This document shows, piece after piece, positions 4,970 to 8,110 of a stretch of DNA of 8,110 nucleotides (positions are counted from its first letter, which is position 1; each line of letters opens with the position of its first letter). The position numbers and the translations under genes are program-made. The notes under the pieces were generated by a model, which saw nothing but the letters and a program-made list of their open reading frames with translations, was not told the origin of the DNA and did not search any database. Source of the stretch: Solirubrobacterales bacterium (GTDB lineage Bacteria; Actinomycetota; Thermoleophilia; Solirubrobacterales; Solirubrobacteraceae); the NCBI GenBank assembly GCA_025964065.1, contig JAOPZO010000247.1, positions 1 through 8,110 of the forward strand, written 5' to 3'.

Positions 4970-6496
4970 TCAGCCCGTGAGCTGGTCGATCGCGGCGAGC
5001 AGCTCGCCGGCCCCGACCGTGGCGCCGTGGCGCACGTCGCCCGGCGCGTCGACGAGGACGAACGGGACGTGCTCGGCCACGCGCTTCTTGTCCTTCAAGG
5101 TCGCCTCGGCGACCGCGGCGGGGTCGATGCCGTCGATCGTCGTCGGCAACCCGTTGGCCGCGAGGAGCCCTTCGACCTCCTCGCGCAGCTGCGGCTTGCC
5201 CGAGAGCGTGAGCGCCGCCAGCAGGCCGAGGCCGACCGCCTCGCCGTGGCGCAGGCGCGCGTAGCCCGTGACGGTCTCGATCGCGTGCCCGACCGTGTGG
5301 CCGAGGTTGAGGACCTGGCGGGCGCCGCCGTCGCGCTCGTCCGTCGCGACCACGCGGAGCTTCGTCCGGGCGCAGGCCAGGATGGTCGCGTCGTCGACCG
5401 GGCCGCCCCCGGAGACGTGGGCCCACAGCGGCCCGCCCGCGATGAGCGCGGTCTTCAGGACCTCGGCGTAGCCCGCGGCGTGCTCCTCGGGCGGGAGCGT
5501 CGCGAGCGTCGTCGGGTCGACGACGACGGCGGCGGGCTGGTGGTAGGCGCCGACGTAGTTCTTCGCTTCCGGGAGATCGACGCCGGTCTTGCCGCCGTAG
5601 GCCGAGTCGACCTGGGCGACCAGCGTCGTCGGCACCTGGACGACGGGGATGCCGCGCTGGAAGGTCGCGGCGCAGAAGCCCGCGAGGTCCCCGACGACGC
5701 CGCCGCCGAGCGCGACGACGTGATCGCCGCGGGTTGCGCCCTGGGCCACGAGGGCGCGCCAGACGGCTTCGGCGGTCGCAAGTGTCTTCGCGCTCTCCCC
5801 CGGCGGGATCTCGACGAGGCCCGTGAGGTCCGGGACCTTCCCGGCGTAGAGCGGCGCGACGGTCTCGTCCGAGACGCAGAAGCGGCGGCCCTCCGTGGGC
5901 CAGGTGACGCCGCCGAGCGCGCCGCGACCGACGAGCACCGGGTAGTCGCCCGAGGCGCTGCGCGCCCACACGAGGCGGACGCCCTCGGGGGCGTCCGCGA
6001 GCGCCAGGAGCTGGGGCAGCGCGCCGGACAGCACGCCGCGTGGACCCTCCGGGAGGAACGCGTCCGCGAGCTCCTCGTAGACGCCGAGGCGGCTCCGGTA
6101 GAGGGCCGCGAAGGCGGACTTGTCGCGGGCGAGCGGGCGGCCGCGGCCGGCGGCGCGGCTCCACGCGGTCTCGGGCGTGATCTCGCAGAGCACGACGGTG
6201 TGCCGGGCGAGGGCCTCCTGCACGCGCGGGGACATGACCGCGCCGCCGCCGAGCGAGACGACCCCGCCGTCGGCGGCGGTGAGCAGCTCGCAGACGACCT
6301 GCTCCTCCTTCTCGCGGAAGGCGGCCTCGCCCTCCTCGGCGAACACGGCCTCGATCTTCCGGCCCCAGGCGGCCTCGAGGATGCGGTCGGAGTCGGCGGC
6401 CTCGCCGGCGCCGGAGAGCCGCGCGGCCTCCTTGGCCTGGGTCGACTTGCCGGCCCCCATGAAGCCGATGAAGACGAGCGAGGGGCGGGGGCTCAC
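4970..6496 (-). CDS. aroKB: Bifunctional shikimate kinase / 3-dehydroquinate synthase
   Basis: One 508-residue chain carries two shikimate-pathway enzymes. Residues 1 to about 165 are shikimate kinase (step 5): P-loop GFMGAGKS (11-18), shikimate-binding Asp37, Arg61 and GGGA (83-86), and lid/adenine arginines Arg120 and Arg136. After a short Ala/Leu-rich linker, about 172-508 are 3-dehydroquinate synthase (step 2), which uses NAD and zinc to cyclise DAHP. It has the NAD-binding GGGVVGDLAGF (264-274), VPTTLVAQVDSAYGGKTG (288-305), and zinc ligands Glu345 (AEVLK), His400 (NLGHTVGH) and His417 (RHGEAVG). Both active sites look intact. The GTG start at 6496 shares GTGA with the aroC stop, so translation is probably coupled. 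The two enzymes are separate genes in M. tuberculosis. Confidence 0.97.
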   Translation of the reverse strand: MSPRPSLVFIGFMGAGKSTQAKEAARLSGAGEAADSDRILEAAWGRKIEAVFAEEGEAAFREKEEQVVCELLTAADGGVVSLGGGAVMSPRVQEALARHTVVLCEITPETAWSRAAGRGRPLARDKSAFAALYRSRLGVYEELADAFLPEGPRGVLSGALPQLLALADAPEGVRLVWARSASGDYPVLVGRGALGGVTWPTEGRRFCVSDETVAPLYAGKVPDLTGLVEIPPGESAKTLATAEAVWRALVAQGATRGDHVVALGGGVVGDLAGFCAATFQRGIPVVQVPTTLVAQVDSAYGGKTGVDLPEAKNYVGAYHQPAAVVVDPTTLATLPPEEHAAGYAEVLKTALIAGGPLWAHVSGGGPVDDATILACARTKLRVVATDERDGGARQVLNLGHTVGHAIETVTGYARLRHGEAVGLGLLAALTLSGKPQLREEVEGLLAANGLPTTIDGIDPAAVAEATLKDKKRVAEHVPFVLVDAPGDVRHGATVGAGELLAAIDQLTG

Positions 6497-7662
6497 GCCG
6501 CGGGAGACCAGCCGATGCGCTCGCGATATGCGGCCACCGCGGTCCGCACGTCGTCGATGTGGTCGCCGCCGAACTTCGCCCGGTAGGCGTCCGCCAGGAC
6601 GAAGGCGACCATGGCCTCCCCGACGACGCCCGCGGCGGGCACCACGCAGGAGTCCGTCCGCTCGCGGAGTGCCTGCGAGGGCTCCATCGTCGAGAGGTCC
6701 ACGGACTGCAGCGGCTTCGTGAGCGTCGGGATCGGCTTCACCCCGGCGCGGATCACGAGCGGCTGTCCCGTGGACATGCCGCCCTCGATGCCGCCCGAGT
6801 GGTTCGTGTGGCGGGTGAGCCGCTCGTCCTCGTAGAAGATCTCGTCGTGGCTCTGGGAGCCGGGCGTGGCGGCGAGCGTGAAGCCGTCGCCGAACTCGAC
6901 GGCCTTGTGGGCCTGGATGGAGCAGACGGCCGCGGCGAGCTTGCCGTCGAGCTTCTCCTCCCAGGAGACGTGGGAGCCGAGGCCGGGGACCAGGCCGAAC
7001 GCGTGGACCTCCCAGACGCCGCCGATCGACTCGTTCGCCTTCCGCTGGACGTTGATGTGCTGGACCATCTCGCGGGCCACCTCGGGATCGAGGCAGCGCA
7101 CCGGGCTCGCGTCGACGTCGGCGAAGTCCGCGAGGGCGAGCGGCCGGTCGCGGGGACCGGTCGCGACGCTGCCGATCCGCGTGACGTGGGAGACGACCTC
7201 GACGCCGACGGCGCGCAGGAAGGCCCGGGCGAGGGCGCCGCCGGCGACACGGGCGGCGGTCTCGCGGGCCGAGGCGCGCTCGAGGACGTCACGGACGTCG
7301 GTGAGCTTGTACTTCTGGGTGCCGACGAGGTCCGCGTGGCCGGGGCGCGGGAGGTGCACTTCCGGCACCTCCGCCTCCACGGGCCACGGGTTCATCCGCT
7401 CCTCCCAGTTCGAGTAGTCCTTGTTCGGGACCTGGAGGGCGATCGGGCCGCCGAGCGTCCGGCCGTGCCGGACGCCGGAGGTGGCGAACGCGCGGTCCTT
7501 CTCGATCTTCATGCGGCCGCCGCGGCCGTGGCCGAGCTGACGCCGGGCCATGTCGCGGTCGATGGCCTCGCGGTCGAGCTCGAGCCCGGCGGGCAGGCCC
7601 TCCACGAGGCAGGTGAGTCCGGGTCCGTGCGACTCCCCGGCGGTGATGAGCCTCAGTGCCAT
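6493..7662 (-). CDS. aroC: Chorismate synthase
   Basis: Chorismate synthase makes chorismate from 5-enolpyruvylshikimate-3-phosphate, the last shared step toward aromatic amino acids and folate. It needs reduced FMN. The 389 residues fit the family range. Signatures seen: LITAGESHGPGL with His12; RRQLGHGRGGRMKIEKD (40-56); LPRPGHADL with His109; ERASARETAARVAGGALA; HSGGIEGGMSTGQP; and RTDSCVVPAAGVVGEAMVA near the C-terminus. His12 and His109 correspond to the two catalytic histidines. The start is ATG 7662, directly in front of the first beta strand. There is no Shine-Dalgarno, but a TAGAGT box ends 9 bases upstream. It leads the operon aroC-aroKB-aroQ-pepQ-metallopeptidase; AroG/F, AroE and AroA are not in the window. 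Confidence 0.98.
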   Translation of the reverse strand: MALRLITAGESHGPGLTCLVEGLPAGLELDREAIDRDMARRQLGHGRGGRMKIEKDRAFATSGVRHGRTLGGPIALQVPNKDYSNWEERMNPWPVEAEVPEVHLPRPGHADLVGTQKYKLTDVRDVLERASARETAARVAGGALARAFLRAVGVEVVSHVTRIGSVATGPRDRPLALADFADVDASPVRCLDPEVAREMVQHINVQRKANESIGGVWEVHAFGLVPGLGSHVSWEEKLDGKLAAAVCSIQAHKAVEFGDGFTLAATPGSQSHDEIFYEDERLTRHTNHSGGIEGGMSTGQPLVIRAGVKPIPTLTKPLQSVDLSTMEPSQALRERTDSCVVPAAGVVGEAMVAFVLADAYRAKFGGDHIDDVRTAVAAYRERIGWSPAA

Positions 7663-7671
7663 TGAGCTCGC

Positions 7672-7677
7672 ACTCTA
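7672..7677 (-). promoter_or_regulatory. Candidate -10 box of the aro operon
   Basis: On the minus strand TAGAGT fits TANNNT and is followed by GCGAGCTCA and the aroC ATG. This is the same 9-base spacing as TAGACT before efp. Transcription would begin within about 3 bases of the start codon. No TTGACA-like -35 is seen; the -35 region falls in the hairpin at 7688-7715. Confidence 0.45.
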
Positions 7678-7687
7678 CGGCGAGGAG

Positions 7688-7715
7688 GCCGCGGGCCGAC
7701 GTGCGGCACCGCGGC
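7688..7715. terminator. Strong GC hairpin between the upstream gene and aroC
   Basis: On the minus strand GCCGCGG-T-GCCG, loop CACGT, CGGC-CCGCGGC gives an 11-bp stem with one bulged T and a 5-base loop. Every position except the bulge pairs. It sits 9 bases past the stop of the upstream gene, so a terminator is the simplest reading. No T-run follows, so it would be a non-canonical intrinsic terminator or a 3'-end stabiliser. It also occupies the -35 region of the candidate aroC promoter and could serve as an operator. Confidence 0.5.
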
Positions 7716-7724
7716 GTTCGCTCC

Positions 7725-8110
7725 TCAGGAGGCGTCGCGTGCGGCGACCGCGCGGCTCGGTGCCGCCTTGCCGGTCTTGTCGATGCGGACGAGGTCGAGC
7801 ACCCAGCGCGTGAGCCTGCCGTCGTCGCTCGTGACCTCGAGCTCGGCGCTCTGGCCCCGGCGCAACTCGATGGACTCGCAGCTCGTCTTGTTCGGGAGGC
7901 ACTTGCCGTCGCCCGTCGCGCGGACGTCGGTGGAGAGCAGGAAGCTCACGGCCTCCTCCGTCTCCGTGACGCCGAGGTACACGAGGTACGGGTTGTCGGC
8001 GGACGGAAGCGGCGTGAGGCGGTCGAAGCGCCTCGCGGTGCGCTTGGCGCCCTTCCTGCCGAGGCGCAGGACGGCGGTGTAGGCGTCCCGGGGCTCGGCG
8101 GGGCGGGGCG
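7725..8110 (-). CDS. Conserved-looking unknown protein, N-terminus outside window (partial)
   Basis: The last 128 codons are visible; the frame is open to the right edge, so the true start lies outside. The GTG at 7982 is internal, because clear coding sequence precedes it (AYTAVLRLGRKG, then RFDRLTPLPSADNPYLVYLG). The fragment alternates beta-strand-like segments: AVSFLLSTDVRATG, then GKCLPNKTSCESIELRRGQ, then AELEVTS and TRWVLDLVRIDK, ending in a disordered Ala/Arg tail. The two cysteines in CLPNKTSC are six residues apart and could form a disulfide, which would suit an extracytoplasmic domain, but the N-terminus needed to see a signal peptide is missing. I recall similar unnamed proteins in Solirubrobacterales but cannot name a function. 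A hairpin follows its stop. Confidence 0.75.
   Translation of the reverse strand, partial: PRPAEPRDAYTAVLRLGRKGAKRTARRFDRLTPLPSADNPYLVYLGVTETEEAVSFLLSTDVRATGDGKCLPNKTSCESIELRRGQSAELEVTSDDGRLTRWVLDLVRIDKTGKAAPSRAVAARDAS

Noticed and set aside
4944..6164. Long N-terminal extension of AroQ through the aroKB region (open frame to 6164)
   Set aside because: The extension is Arg/Pro-rich frame-shifted aroKB sequence. Type II dehydratases are about 150 residues, which the GTG at 4943 gives.
5027..6586. 519-codon plus-strand ORF antisense to aroKB
   Set aside because: Same antisense shadow composition; aroKB is unambiguous on the other strand.
7721..7731. Short palindrome CTCCTCAGGAG at the stop of the upstream gene
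   Set aside because: Five-base arms around a single base cannot form a normal RNA hairpin; the neighbouring 11-bp stem at 7688-7715 is the better candidate.
7725..7982. An 85-aa complete gene starting at GTG 7982
   Set aside because: The same frame stays open and protein-like for 42 more codons to the window edge, so this is the C-terminal part of a longer gene.

Overview
The window is very GC-rich (roughly 70% by eye). Its genes are packed edge to edge, with nearly all third codon positions G or C, frequent GTG and one TTG start, and almost no Shine-Dalgarno sequences. Gene content and order point to an actinobacterium. The nearest fit from memory is Thermoleophilia/Solirubrobacterales: a fused AroK-AroB, an AroQ with an HGVN instead of an NGPN motif, and a PGKGP-type EF-P. 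The class-level placement is an inference, not a search result.

Layout from right to left, since most genes are on the minus strand. The 3' end of a conserved-looking unknown protein (7725-8110) is followed by a strong hairpin and a candidate promoter. Then comes a compact shikimate operon: aroC, aroKB (shikimate kinase fused to 3-dehydroquinate synthase), aroQ, and an M24 proline peptidase (pepQ). A putative zinc metallopeptidase and an unlisted 54-codon Cys-containing ORF follow in the same direction. Facing them on the plus strand is a spore-photoproduct-lyase-family radical SAM gene. It starts back-to-back with efp. efp, nusB and the start of a small helical protein continue leftward off the window.

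aroC, aroKB and aroQ supply four activities of the chorismate pathway: AroB (step 2), AroQ (step 3), AroK (step 5) and AroC (step 7). efp and nusB belong to translation of proline-rich stretches and to transcription antitermination. The order aroC-aroK-aroB-aroQ-pepQ-efp-nusB is the one known in Mycobacterium tuberculosis. Here the pepQ-efp junction is split by three extra genes: metallopeptidase, small ORF and radical SAM.

The most interesting points are: a nearly mirror-symmetric divergent promoter between efp and the radical SAM gene; an SPL-like enzyme that keeps the radical-relay tyrosines but seems to lack the classical cysteine H-atom donor; and a likely overlooked small ORF that lies in the same frame as the metallopeptidase just past its stop. 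No mobile element, CRISPR array, tRNA or rRNA was seen. No gene-free stretch exceeds 300 bases.
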